This document shows, piece by piece, positions 18,409 to 25,881 of a DNA stretch of 64,000 nucleotides. The stretch is from assembly GCA_052066835.1 (NCBI GenBank), contig JBQHRJ010000006.1; one strand, given 5' to 3'. The stretch is from UBA2821 sp902763335. Its GTDB lineage: Bacteria; Bacillota; Clostridia; Lachnospirales; Lachnospiraceae. The notes below the pieces were generated by a model. It saw nothing but the letters and a program-made list of their open reading frames with translations. It did no database searches and was not told the DNA's origin. Position 1 is the first letter of the stretch. Each line of letters begins with the position of its first letter. The translations under genes were made by a program, and so were the position numbers.

Positions 18409-18645
18409 TTAGCATCCGCAGCCGAGGCATCCGCCATTTCCTGAACCGCATCCGCAAAGAAGAAGTAAAATGATAAGGATTGTGCAGTCACATCCGCAGC
18501 CGTTGTTGCCATTGCCCCAGCCGTTGTCACCGCCGCAGCAGCACAGAAGAATAAGTATAATGAAGATAATATTGCAACCTCCGTTATCGTTACCTCCGCA
18601 TCCGCAATTGCATCCACCGCAGTTTGTTGCAGCTAAATCACTCAT
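18409..18645 (-). CDS. Cysteine/glycine-rich protein, chorion class HCB13-like
   Basis: 78 residues of which 16 are cysteine, arranged in CGxC and CGCG clusters that alternate with two very hydrophobic stretches (IIFIILILL and ILIILLLL). The N-terminus SDLAATNCGGCNCGCGG is typical of what databases call chorion class high-cysteine HCB protein 13 in Clostridia. No function is established; extensive disulfide or metal binding and a surface or spore location are plausible. The ATG at 18645 has GGAGG seven bases upstream. Upstream, CATATTATTA resembles a late sporulation sigma factor -10 element, but the match is loose. Confidence 0.82.
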   Translation of the reverse strand: MSDLAATNCGGCNCGCGGNDNGGCNIIFIILILLCCCGGDNGWGNGNNGCGCDCTILIILLLLCGCGSGNGGCLGCGC

Positions 18646-18735
18646 ATTTGTTCCTCCATAAATTTTGATTACAGTTAATAATATGTAGTATGGCTTGACT
18701 AGTTGCATAAAAATTTCTAAAATTAAATTTATAGA

Positions 18736-18919
18736 GCGAAATGAGTGACGATGTTAGATTATACATAATTAATAAATGCAGCGGAGGCTCGCTTCCGCTG
18801 CCAGCGGCTGGTAGCGGTACTAGGCGGACATATATTATGTCCGCTAAGTACCGACCGCCGCTGAAGCACCTCCTGGTGCATTTATTAATTATGTACAAAG
18901 AAGATGTCATACATTTCGC
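18736..18919. repeat. Long imperfect palindrome B (structured repeat, about 184 bp)
   Basis: The arms 18736-18780 and 18877-18919 are inverted copies: both begin GCGAAATG and end ACATAATTAATAAATGCA. The GC-rich core contains a second strong stem, GGTACTAGGCGGACA against TGTCCGCTAAGTACC, flanked by further GC-rich complementary stretches. The core (CGGCTGGYAGCGGTAC then TAGC) is shared with palindrome A. It fills the 318-base gap between the cysteine-rich gene and cobO. A frame read through it is not credible as protein. Confidence 0.82.
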
Positions 18920-18963
18920 GGTTATATATTTAGTTTCATGGTATCAGAAAGGATGGATGCAGG

Positions 18964-19488
18964 ATGCAGGGATTGGTTCATTTGTATTGTGGCAATGGAA
19001 AGGGAAAGACTACGGCAGCGGCAGGTCTGGCACTGAGAGCTGTGGGGGCAGGCATGCGGGTAGTGTTTGTGCAGTTTTTAAAAGGAAGTGAGACAGGTGA
19101 GATAGAGGTCTTAAAGAAACTCGATAATGTTACGGTGATAAGAAATTATAAAGATTTGGGATTTGTAAGCAATATGACACCGGAAGAAGTAGAAGAAGTG
19201 AGGAAGATGCACAATAAAAGTATAGATGAGGCGACAGAGATTGTAAGTGCAGAAAAGTGCGATATGCTTGTTCTGGATGAAGTGTGTGCCGCATATAATC
19301 TTGATGTACTTGATAAGGAAAAGATAAAGAAACTGATAGAGGGCAGACCTGACAATATGGAGCTTGTATTTACAGGCAGGGCACCTGATAAAATATTCAT
19401 GGACAGTGCCGATTATATTACGGAAATGAAACAGGTAAGACATCCGTTTGAAAAAAATATTAAGGCAAGAAAAGGAATTGAGTATTGA
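18964..19488 (+). CDS. cobO: Cob(I)alamin adenosyltransferase, CobO/BtuR type
   Basis: Protein of 174 residues that adds the 5'-deoxyadenosyl group of ATP to cob(I)alamin or cob(I)yrinate a,c-diamide. The P-loop CGNGKGKTTAAAG near the N-terminus, the KGSETGEI region and VLDEVCAAYNLDVL match the family, and the length is normal. AAAGGA lies 11 bases before the ATG. No other corrin genes are adjacent, and no cobalamin riboswitch is visible upstream, so it may serve salvage. The -35 element of the next promoter overlaps its stop codon. Confidence 0.95.
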   Translation: MQGLVHLYCGNGKGKTTAAAGLALRAVGAGMRVVFVQFLKGSETGEIEVLKKLDNVTVIRNYKDLGFVSNMTPEEVEEVRKMHNKSIDEATEIVSAEKCDMLVLDEVCAAYNLDVLDKEKIKKLIEGRPDNMELVFTGRAPDKIFMDSADYITEMKQVRHPFEKNIKARKGIEY

Positions 19489-19513
19489 CATTACAAAATA
19501 TATAGAGTATAAT
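19485..19513 (+). promoter_or_regulatory. Perfect consensus sigma-A promoter
   Basis: TTGACA at 19485-19490 and TATAAT at 19508-19513 with exactly 17 bases between them: the strongest promoter in the window by eye. The -35 overlaps the cobO stop codon. It drives the 24-residue peptide gene. Confidence 0.9.
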
Positions 19514-19549
19514 TCACGAAAGTGTAAAAAAAGAAAGGAGAAAACAAAC

Positions 19550-19624
19550 ATGAGATGTTGTCAGAATACTTATGAAGGCACAATTGAATACAGAAACATT
19601 GTCGGCATAGGTTATGAAAGATAA
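19550..19624 (+). CDS. 24-residue cysteine-containing peptide gene
   Basis: ATG at 19550 with AAGAAAGGAG eight bases upstream, encoding a peptide that starts MRCCQNTYEG and ends IVGIGYER. It is preceded by a perfect consensus promoter and followed by an intrinsic terminator at 19677-19705, so it sits in its own transcript of roughly 185 bases. It could be a functional micro-protein, the ORF of a dual-function small RNA, or a leader peptide controlling read-through into the ABC transporter operon downstream. I do not recognise the sequence. Confidence 0.6.
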   Translation: MRCCQNTYEGTIEYRNIVGIGYER

Positions 19625-19676
19625 TTACATGGTTGTTTTGTTCTTGGGAATATAATATATATTTTTATATGGAATG

Positions 19677-19705
19677 GTACGATCCTTGTGGTCGTACTTT
19701 TTTTT
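19677..19705 (+). terminator. Intrinsic terminator after the 24-residue peptide gene
   Basis: GTACGA-T-CC/GG-TCGTAC hairpin with a four-base loop, followed directly by eight T residues. It lies only 40 bases before the next gene's start codon, so it could act as an attenuator of the ABC operon. Confidence 0.88.
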
Positions 19706-19745
19706 ACACTTTTTTTGCAAAAAAGGTATGGAAAGGAGAAAAAAA

Positions 19746-20759
19746 GTGATTGAGGTAAAGGATCTAAAAAAGGAATTTAAAAAGACAATAAAAGACCCGG
19801 GGTTATCCGGCAGCGTAAAGTCACTGTTTCACAAAAAAACAGAAACAGTAAAGGCTGTGGACGGACTTACCTTTGACGTTGCAGAAGGTGAGATTCTGGG
19901 GTTTATTGGACCGAATGGGGCAGGAAAATCCACAGCAATAAAGATGCTTACAGGCATACTGACACCTACATCAGGTACATTGAAGATAAATGGACAGATA
20001 CCGTATAAGAACAGAAAGCAGTATGTTAAGGAAATAGGGGTAGTTTTTGGCCAGAGAACACAGCTTTGGTGGGATTTGCCACTGACAGAAACGTATAGTG
20101 TTTTAAAAGAAATATACATGATAGATGAATCAAAGTTTAAAGACAGGATGGAATTTTTGAATGAGGTTCTTGATTTGCAGGAATTTATAAAAAGTCCGGT
20201 AAGAACCCTGTCTCTCGGACAGAGAATGAGAGCTGATATAGCTGCATCAATGCTTCACAGTCCAAAGGTATTGTTTCTTGATGAGCCAACTATAGGACTT
20301 GATGTGGTAGTTAAGGATAATATCAGAAAGGCAATAGCTAAGATAAATAAGCAGGATAAGACTACAATTATACTTACCACCCATGATTTGAATGACATCG
20401 AAACGCTGTGCGAGAGAATTGTCATGATAGATAAGGGAAAGATGGTATATGACGGAAGTCTTATGAAGATGAAGAATACATATGGAAAGATAAGGGAAGT
20501 GGATGTTTCACTGTTTGATGAAAATTCTGCTGATAAGATAAAGCTTTCGGAAGCTTTCGGACTTACCTGTGAGGACTATGATATAGAGAAAAAAGGAACG
20601 GGACTGGTGCTTAAGTTTGATTCTTCAAAGGTAAATATGACAGATATGCTAAATTATATCTTAAAAACTGTTGGTGTCAGGGATATTGCCGTAAAGGAAG
20701 CGGACATAGAGGAGATTATCAGAATGATATACAGGAGTGAGGTGAAGCTTAGTGAATAG
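19746..20759 (+). CDS. ABC exporter ATP-binding protein
   Basis: ATPase of 337 residues: Walker A GPNGAGKSTAIKM, signature LSLGQRMRADIAASM, Walker B VLFLDEPTIGLD, switch His in TTHDLND. An N-terminal insertion before the P-loop (KTIKDPGLSGSVKSLFHKK) is typical of the COG4586-type ATPases that pair with two different ABC-2 permeases. The start is GTG at 19746, with AAGGAG six bases upstream; the ATG at 19728 has no room for a binding site. It overlaps the next gene by eight bases. The substrate is unknown. Confidence 0.92.
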   Translation: MIEVKDLKKEFKKTIKDPGLSGSVKSLFHKKTETVKAVDGLTFDVAEGEILGFIGPNGAGKSTAIKMLTGILTPTSGTLKINGQIPYKNRKQYVKEIGVVFGQRTQLWWDLPLTETYSVLKEIYMIDESKFKDRMEFLNEVLDLQEFIKSPVRTLSLGQRMRADIAASMLHSPKVLFLDEPTIGLDVVVKDNIRKAIAKINKQDKTTIILTTHDLNDIETLCERIVMIDKGKMVYDGSLMKMKNTYGKIREVDVSLFDENSADKIKLSEAFGLTCEDYDIEKKGTGLVLKFDSSKVNMTDMLNYILKTVGVRDIAVKEADIEEIIRMIYRSEVKLSE

Positions 20760-21579
20760 GCTTAGGAAAATAAGGAGGACATATGGAGCATTTACAAATG
20801 CGGGAATACAGGATTTTATAGCGTACAGGGCAAATTTTCTCGGATTCTTTCTTGGGGAAATACTTATGTGTTTTGTAATGTATTTCATATGGAAGGCAGT
20901 GTATGCATCGTCAGGCAAAACGGATTTCATGGGATTTTCAATGGTTGATATGATGGTGTATGTATTTTTGACAAACATTGCCGGATTTATAACCGGAACA
21001 GATTCAACATATTCCATAGCAGAGGAAATAAAAGACGGAAGTATCATAATGAGGCTTATAAAACCTGTAAAAGTCGATTTATCTTTTCTGTTTTTTGAGC
21101 TTGGAAATAAAGTAATGCTTATGACATGTGTGTTTATACCGGTTATGTTAGGACTGGAGCTGTACAGATATTTTGCACTTGGCTATGTGGCGTTTAAAAT
21201 ATCAAGACTGATATTATTTGTTATAAGCATTTCCATAAGTTATCTGCTGGCATTTTATCTGAATCTGATATTCGGATATCTGGCATTTTTCCTTCTGAAT
21301 CTTTGGGGATTTAATATATTGAAAGAATCCATTATAAAATTTTTTTCAGGAGCAATCATACCGCTGGCATTTTTTCCGGGACCGGTGAGAGCTGTATTTA
21401 GCAGACTGCCATTTGCATCCCTTACATATACTCCGGTGATGATTTATATGGAAAAGTATAGGGGCAGCGAGCTGGCGATAAATATGCTTATGCAGGTAAT
21501 GTGGCTCGCAATATTTATTCTTATAAGTAAACTTATATGGATATGGGCTGAGAAGAGACTTGCAGTTCAAGGCGGCTGA
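20752..21579 (+). CDS. ABC-2 type permease, first of a pair
   Basis: Integral membrane protein of 275 residues with about six hydrophobic segments, of the COG4587-like permease family. The N-terminus (RRTYGAFTNAGIQDFIAYR) is cytoplasmic. GTG at 20752 lies inside the end of the ATPase gene and has AGGTGAAG upstream, so it is translationally coupled. It forms the exporter with the ATPase and the second permease just downstream. Confidence 0.88.
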   Translation: MNRLRKIRRTYGAFTNAGIQDFIAYRANFLGFFLGEILMCFVMYFIWKAVYASSGKTDFMGFSMVDMMVYVFLTNIAGFITGTDSTYSIAEEIKDGSIIMRLIKPVKVDLSFLFFELGNKVMLMTCVFIPVMLGLELYRYFALGYVAFKISRLILFVISISISYLLAFYLNLIFGYLAFFLLNLWGFNILKESIIKFFSGAIIPLAFFPGPVRAVFSRLPFASLTYTPVMIYMEKYRGSELAINMLMQVMWLAIFILISKLIWIWAEKRLAVQGG

Positions 21580-21594
21580 CAGGAGGTGAAAAAG

Positions 21595-22383
21595 ATGAGA
21601 TTTTTGAGATTGTATAAGACATTTGTCAAGCAATATTTTAAGCAGTTGATGGAATACAGGGTGGATTTTCTTACGGGAGCAATGAGCTTTCTGGTAAATC
21701 AGATAACAAATATTTTGTTCATCAGCATTATATTCAGTAATATACCGAATCTCGCCGGATGGAGTTATAATGAAATCATCTTCATATATGGTTTTTCACT
21801 TCTTCCTAAGGGAATAGATCATTTTACCACTGACAATCTGTGGAAGGTGGCATATTTCATAGTAAGAAAGGGAGACTTTGACAAATATCTGACAAGACCG
21901 ATAAATCCACTGGTGCATGTTATTATAGAGAATTTTCAGTTTGATGCTTTGGGTGAATTTATAACAGGAATTGTGCTTGTTGTGTATGCATCCGTTAAAA
22001 TGAGTCTTCGGCTTACATTTGTAAATATGCTGTTGTTTATTATTGCGGTAATATTTGGAACATTTATATTTACAAGTATAAAGATTGCATGTGCAGCAAT
22101 AGCATTCTGGGTGAAGAGAAGCGGAAGCATATTGCAGGTTTTCTATATGTCCAGTGATTTTGCAAGATATCCGGTGACAATATATAACAAAGCAGTAAGA
22201 TATATAATATCTTATATTGTACCATTTGCATTTACTTCATTCTATCCGGCAAGTTATTTTCTGCGGGGTGGAAATGCATTGTACTGTATAGGCGGAACTG
22301 TGGCAATATCGATGATATTCATGGTGATAAGTGTGTGGATATGGAATCGGGGAATATCGGCATATGAAAGTGCGGGAAGTTGA
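21595..22383 (+). CDS. ABC-2 type permease, second of a pair
   Basis: Integral membrane protein of 262 residues with about six hydrophobic segments, COG3694-like, starting at the ATG at 21595 with AGGAGG eight bases upstream; the GTG at 21586 is part of that binding site and is not the start. It contains the motif EFITGIVLV and a late positively charged loop. It completes the three-gene exporter. No hairpin terminator is evident after its stop. Confidence 0.88.
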   Translation: MRFLRLYKTFVKQYFKQLMEYRVDFLTGAMSFLVNQITNILFISIIFSNIPNLAGWSYNEIIFIYGFSLLPKGIDHFTTDNLWKVAYFIVRKGDFDKYLTRPINPLVHVIIENFQFDALGEFITGIVLVVYASVKMSLRLTFVNMLLFIIAVIFGTFIFTSIKIACAAIAFWVKRSGSILQVFYMSSDFARYPVTIYNKAVRYIISYIVPFAFTSFYPASYFLRGGNALYCIGGTVAISMIFMVISVWIWNRGISAYESAGS

Positions 22384-22457
22384 AAGGCTTCTCGTTTTTT
22401 TACGCAGAAAAACAGGGCAAAATTTTGTGATTGCCAGCCTTGTGCCTGCATAAAATG

Positions 22458-22488
22458 ACCATTTGAGCAAAAAAACAACCAGTTAGGC
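22458..22488 (+). promoter_or_regulatory. Putative LytTR-family operator (imperfect tandem repeat)
   Basis: ACCATTTGAGC at 22458-22468 and ACCAGTTAGGC at 22478-22488 form a tandem repeat with a 20-base period. LytTR regulators of the AgrA type bind pairs of nine-base repeats resembling ACAGTTAAG, about one to two helical turns apart. The site ends eight bases before a candidate -35 at 22497. Assignment to the LytTR regulator encoded at 23983 is inference. Confidence 0.45.
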
Positions 22489-22496
22489 AAAATGGG

Positions 22497-22525
22497 TTTA
22501 CAAAAATAATATTATTAATTATTCT
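22497..22525 (+). promoter_or_regulatory. Candidate activator-dependent promoter of the 16-residue peptide ORF
   Basis: TTTACA at 22497-22502 and TATTCT at 22520-22525, 17 bases apart. The -10 is poor, as expected for a promoter that needs an activator, and the repeats at 22458-22488 sit just upstream of the -35. Confidence 0.35.
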
Positions 22526-22571
22526 TAAGACATCCGGATAATATATATAGTATATACGGAAAGGATTTCGG

Positions 22572-22622
22572 GTGTCAAAGAATTCAATTTGGGATATCTT
22601 AAGACGTGTGTTGGGCTTTTAA
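22572..22622 (+). CDS. Candidate 16-residue signal or effector peptide
   Basis: GTG at 22572 with GGAAAGGA six bases upstream encodes MSKNSIWDILRRVLGF, then TAA. There is no leader or cleavage motif. The sequence is amphipathic as a helix (Ile, Trp, Ile, Leu, Val, Leu, Phe against Lys, Asn, Asp, Arg, Arg) with a net positive charge, like leaderless formyl-Met peptides. It lies directly upstream of an AgrC-like kinase and LytTR regulator and downstream of a putative LytTR site. It could be a pheromone, a toxin-like effector, or a chance ORF. Confidence 0.5.
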   Translation: MSKNSIWDILRRVLGF

Positions 22623-22664
22623 AAGAGTATTTGGCTAATAGTATATGATAAATTTATCCGGCTG

Positions 22665-22693
22665 TTTTCATGTGATGAAAAAAATGGTATAAT
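22665..22693 (+). promoter_or_regulatory. Promoter of the AgrC-like kinase gene
   Basis: TTTTCA at 22665-22670, a 17-base spacer, and a perfect TATAAT at 22688-22693 with an extended TGG before it. Transcription would begin about 20 bases before the ATG at 22719. Confidence 0.7.
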
Positions 22694-22718
22694 ATGTATT
22701 ATTATAAAAAGAGGTTAC

Positions 22719-24005
22719 ATGAAAATGGCTGGATACATAATTATTGATATTATACAGATTTTAAAAGTGTTGGCTATATGTGAATTATTATTTCATTATG
22801 AGAGAGATAAGTCTATAATCAGGGGATTGACTGCAGCAGTAACATTTATAGCGTGTATATGTGTGATGTACAGTTCTGCAGATGCTTGGATTAGATTTGC
22901 ATCATATGCATTTATGGTATTTGCAATCATTTGGCTGATTTATCATCAAAATGGAATTATTACAGGATTATGGATGATTTTTGTCATAGCTATAATTGAT
23001 AGTATAACCACATTGCTGGTAGAGATTATTATTAATAATAGAAAATTTTCAATTATTGATGATATAGTGGGAAGTATACTTACGCTCATATTTATAATTA
23101 TAGCAGCGAAGATATTGAATCATAATGAAGACATATCACTTAAAGATGTGCCGGCTTATAAAATGATTATATTTTTAGTCATAACCGGTGTAGACGCAAT
23201 GGCATTGTTGGTACTTGGACATTTGATAATAGACAGCAAAAATTTGGGTCATAGAATGACATATCTTGTGATGGTTGCCATAGTTATATTGAGTGTGCTT
23301 GTTCTGCTTATATTGGTTTTGGAAGTTATGGTATCACGCGACAATCATCTGAAACGGGAACAGTTGTCTGTTAAGTATCTTGGTGAGCAGGTCGAACAGT
23401 ATAAATATCTTGAGCAGCGGGAGGAAGAGACAAAGAAATTCAGACATGATATAAGAAATCATATGCATATGATAAATTCTTTTTTAAATGAAAAAAATTA
23501 TGCAGCAGTGGAAGAGTATATGAAAGCAATGGACGTGAAGATAGAGTCTATAGGTAATAAGCTCACAGTGTATAATGGAATAGTCGATGCAGTGATAAAC
23601 AGATATCAGTCAGAGGCATTAAAAGAGGGCGTGGGTCTGGAAGTGAAGGGAAGATTTCCTGTTGAAAGCCGGGTAAGTGCGTTTGATTTATGTACTATAT
23701 TTTCTAATCTGATAGAAAATGCCATTCGCGGACAGAAAGAATATGGGGAAGGGAGTGTACATATAGAATGTGCGTATAATGAGGATGAAATATTAATATG
23801 TATAGAGAATGATTATGTCGGTGAGCTTGAATACAGAGATGGCAGATTAAAAACGACAAAAAGGGATATAAGCAGACATGGAATAGGGTTATTGAATGTT
23901 GAACGGTGCGTAGAGGATAATGGAGGGCTGATTAGTATAGATACAGATAATAATAAATTTAAGGTTATGGTGAGTCTGGTATATGAGAATAGCGATAGTA
24001 GATGA
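22719..24005 (+). CDS. AgrC-like sensor histidine kinase (HPK10 family)
   Basis: Protein of 428 residues. Residues 1-200 hold six or seven membrane helices without a large extracellular domain. A coiled coil then leads to the dimerisation box FRHDIRNHMH (His243), the N box SNLIENAIRG and the G box HGIGLLNVERC. This GHKL layout is the HPK10 type used by AgrC and ComD, which sense secreted peptides. GAGG lies just before the ATG. It overlaps the LytTR regulator gene by 23 bases, so the two form a cognate pair. The likely ligand candidate is the 16-residue peptide encoded 100 bases upstream. Confidence 0.9.
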   Translation: MKMAGYIIIDIIQILKVLAICELLFHYERDKSIIRGLTAAVTFIACICVMYSSADAWIRFASYAFMVFAIIWLIYHQNGIITGLWMIFVIAIIDSITTLLVEIIINNRKFSIIDDIVGSILTLIFIIIAAKILNHNEDISLKDVPAYKMIIFLVITGVDAMALLVLGHLIIDSKNLGHRMTYLVMVAIVILSVLVLLILVLEVMVSRDNHLKREQLSVKYLGEQVEQYKYLEQREEETKKFRHDIRNHMHMINSFLNEKNYAAVEEYMKAMDVKIESIGNKLTVYNGIVDAVINRYQSEALKEGVGLEVKGRFPVESRVSAFDLCTIFSNLIENAIRGQKEYGEGSVHIECAYNEDEILICIENDYVGELEYRDGRLKTTKRDISRHGIGLLNVERCVEDNGGLISIDTDNNKFKVMVSLVYENSDSR

Positions 24006-24684
24006 TGAGAAAAAATGGATAGAGGAAATTAATGAATTTTTATCAGAGTATGATAAGGATAAAAAATACGAAAAAGACAGTTTTACAAGCGGAGAAGACT
24101 TTCTGCAATCTGTTAACAGGTATGATGTTGTGCTGATGGACATTGAGATGCCTGACATGAACGGGTTTGATGTGCTAAAGGAGTATACAGGTGGGGCAAT
24201 ATGTATAATACTTACAACCCATACAGAATTTTCGAGGCAGGGATATCATGTAAATGCATTCAGATATGTAGACAAGTTGAGGCTTGGAGAAGAACTGAAA
24301 GAGGCGTTTGATTCTGTAGGAGAGATATTGGAAAAAAATAAGAAAATAACTCTAAGTGTTATCGGAAAGGGAACTGTTGGGGTACCTATAAAAAGAATAA
24401 TGTATATAGAAACGGTTGACAGAAACATAAATGTGCATACGGACATTGATGTATATAAATGCAGTAATAAAATATCGGAACTGTGGGAGAAATTGGAAAA
24501 ACAGGGATTTATAACACCAAACAGGTCGTACATAATAAATATTGATTATATAAAAGGATTTGACAGAAAGAATAAATCAGTCATTATTATGAAGAATGAA
24601 GCAATAATAGTTTCCAGCAGGCGAAGGTCAAAAACTGTTGTAAATGAATATCTTGAGTGGAAGATGAAGATATCAAGCAGATAA
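23983..24684 (+). CDS. LytTR-family response regulator, AgrA-like
   Basis: Protein of 233 residues. Residues 1-118 form a receiver (IAIVDDEKKW; phospho-Asp53 in LMDIEMPDMNG). Residues 130-233 form a LytTR DNA-binding domain (IKRIMYIETVDRNINVHT; FITPNRSYIINIDYIKGFD; IIVSSRRRSKTVVNEYL). Such regulators bind tandem repeats upstream of weak promoters; a candidate lies at 22458-22488. The start overlaps the kinase gene. Likely targets are the peptide ORF and the ABC operon downstream. Confidence 0.93.
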   Translation: MRIAIVDDEKKWIEEINEFLSEYDKDKKYEKDSFTSGEDFLQSVNRYDVVLMDIEMPDMNGFDVLKEYTGGAICIILTTHTEFSRQGYHVNAFRYVDKLRLGEELKEAFDSVGEILEKNKKITLSVIGKGTVGVPIKRIMYIETVDRNINVHTDIDVYKCSNKISELWEKLEKQGFITPNRSYIINIDYIKGFDRKNKSVIIMKNEAIIVSSRRRSKTVVNEYLEWKMKISSR

Positions 24685-24728
24685 TATACATATAAGATTT
24701 AGAAAAGGTCTAGTTTGTGCAAATTGTA

Positions 24729-24756
24729 TTGAAAAAAATCGGGGGGATATTATAAT
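24729..24756 (+). promoter_or_regulatory. Promoter of the decayed exported-protein gene
   Basis: TTGAAA at 24729-24734 and TATAAT at 24751-24756, 16 bases apart, with a run of six G in the spacer. Confidence 0.65.
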
Positions 24757-24782
24757 TATTATAACAAATTACAAAGGAAAGG

Positions 24783-25864
24783 GTGAAATCATCGGGAGTT
24801 AAGGCTGCTACAGGAACAATGACGGCTAAGCAGGCATCAGATGAGGTGAACAGTCAGATAGCTTCGGCAAAAAATATTACGGTGGATGCATATGTTGGAA
24901 ACGTATCGGACAAGAATCGTATAAGCACGGTGGCTGTGAACAGAGAAAGTAAAATTACATATGCTGATTATAAAGCCATAGGTGTGCCTGAAATGTATAA
25001 AAGCGGCAGTAAATTATACTGGCATGCCAATGACGGAAAGTGGTATTATACTAAATCTTCATCAACAGAGGATTTGAAAACAGATGATGTTATAACAGCA
25101 AAGGATAAATGCAGTGTGACAGGAGTTAAGAAGTTTAATGGCAAAAAGTGTGTAGTGCTTAATGTTACTGAACGTAGAAATAATTGGAATGTTAAGTATT
25201 ATCTTGATTCATCAACTAAGAAGCTGCGTGGAATTGAGACCGGAACCGGGAAAGTAAAAGTCACTATGACAGTGAATACATCAAAGAAAGTAAAACTTTC
25301 TGATAAGATAAAGAAGGCAACAAAAAAAGATTTTACAGAGAATAATATGCTAGCACAGGGAATGAACGGTGTAATGTGTATAAATTCATCTGAAACTGTT
25401 AAGGATGTAAAAATTACATCATATGAAGAACTTGAGACATATTTGAAGAATATCGGAGAAAAAAACAGTAATGTTAAGTCGGTATTAGCTCAGTATAATA
25501 AGAAATATTTTAAGAACAAGGTATTATACATAAAATCTTATGAGACGACAGTACCTGCACTTGGATTGTTTGCAGTAAAGAATTCTAAAAGTTCTTCAGG
25601 TGTGAATGTAACACTCACGCAGTACAATGTGGGAGCCGGTGATTCTTCAGACGCAGTTAGCAGGTATGCAGTTGTGGTAGAAATGACAAAATCTGCTGCT
25701 AAAATTATGTATACCAAAATGCAGGATCATTTGTTGAGGTTAAGAATTTAGCATATGAAAGGTATGGACAGAATTCAGCAAAGAAGAAATGTTATGCTAA
25801 ATTAAAAGTGACACCTGAGCTTCCAGGAACGACAAGTGGATTATGGAGACCTGACAAGTATTAA
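24783..25864 (+). pseudogene. Decayed exported LppX/LolA-like protein gene, truncated and frameshifted
   Basis: The open frame 24783-25751 encodes 322 residues resembling an exported lipoprotein-type domain (KNITVDAYVGN, DGKWYYTK, KFNGKKCVVLNV, YYLDSSTKKLRGIE), but it starts KSSGVKAATG with no signal peptide, and its GTG lies almost on the binding site, as if the signal sequence was deleted. At the 3' end the frame terminates in an unlikely QDHLLRLRI. Shifting by one base near 25716-25722 restores a sensible tail, GSFVEVKNLAYERYG onward to LWRPDKY and TAA at 25862. Two defects together indicate a pseudogene or a base error plus a deletion. Confidence 0.65.
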
Positions 25865-25881
25865 AAAGGAAGGATAAATAT

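Noticed and set aside
18920..18963. Cobalamin riboswitch before cobO
   Set aside because: No room for one, and no B12-box-like sequence is visible.
18741..19091. Plus-strand frame running through palindrome B into cobO
   Set aside because: It reads through a palindromic non-coding element and then overlaps cobO in a different frame; cobO is the real gene.
22626..22695. Additional small ORF (ATG at about 22646) between the 16-residue peptide and the kinase
   Set aside because: It has no ribosome binding site and overlaps the kinase promoter.
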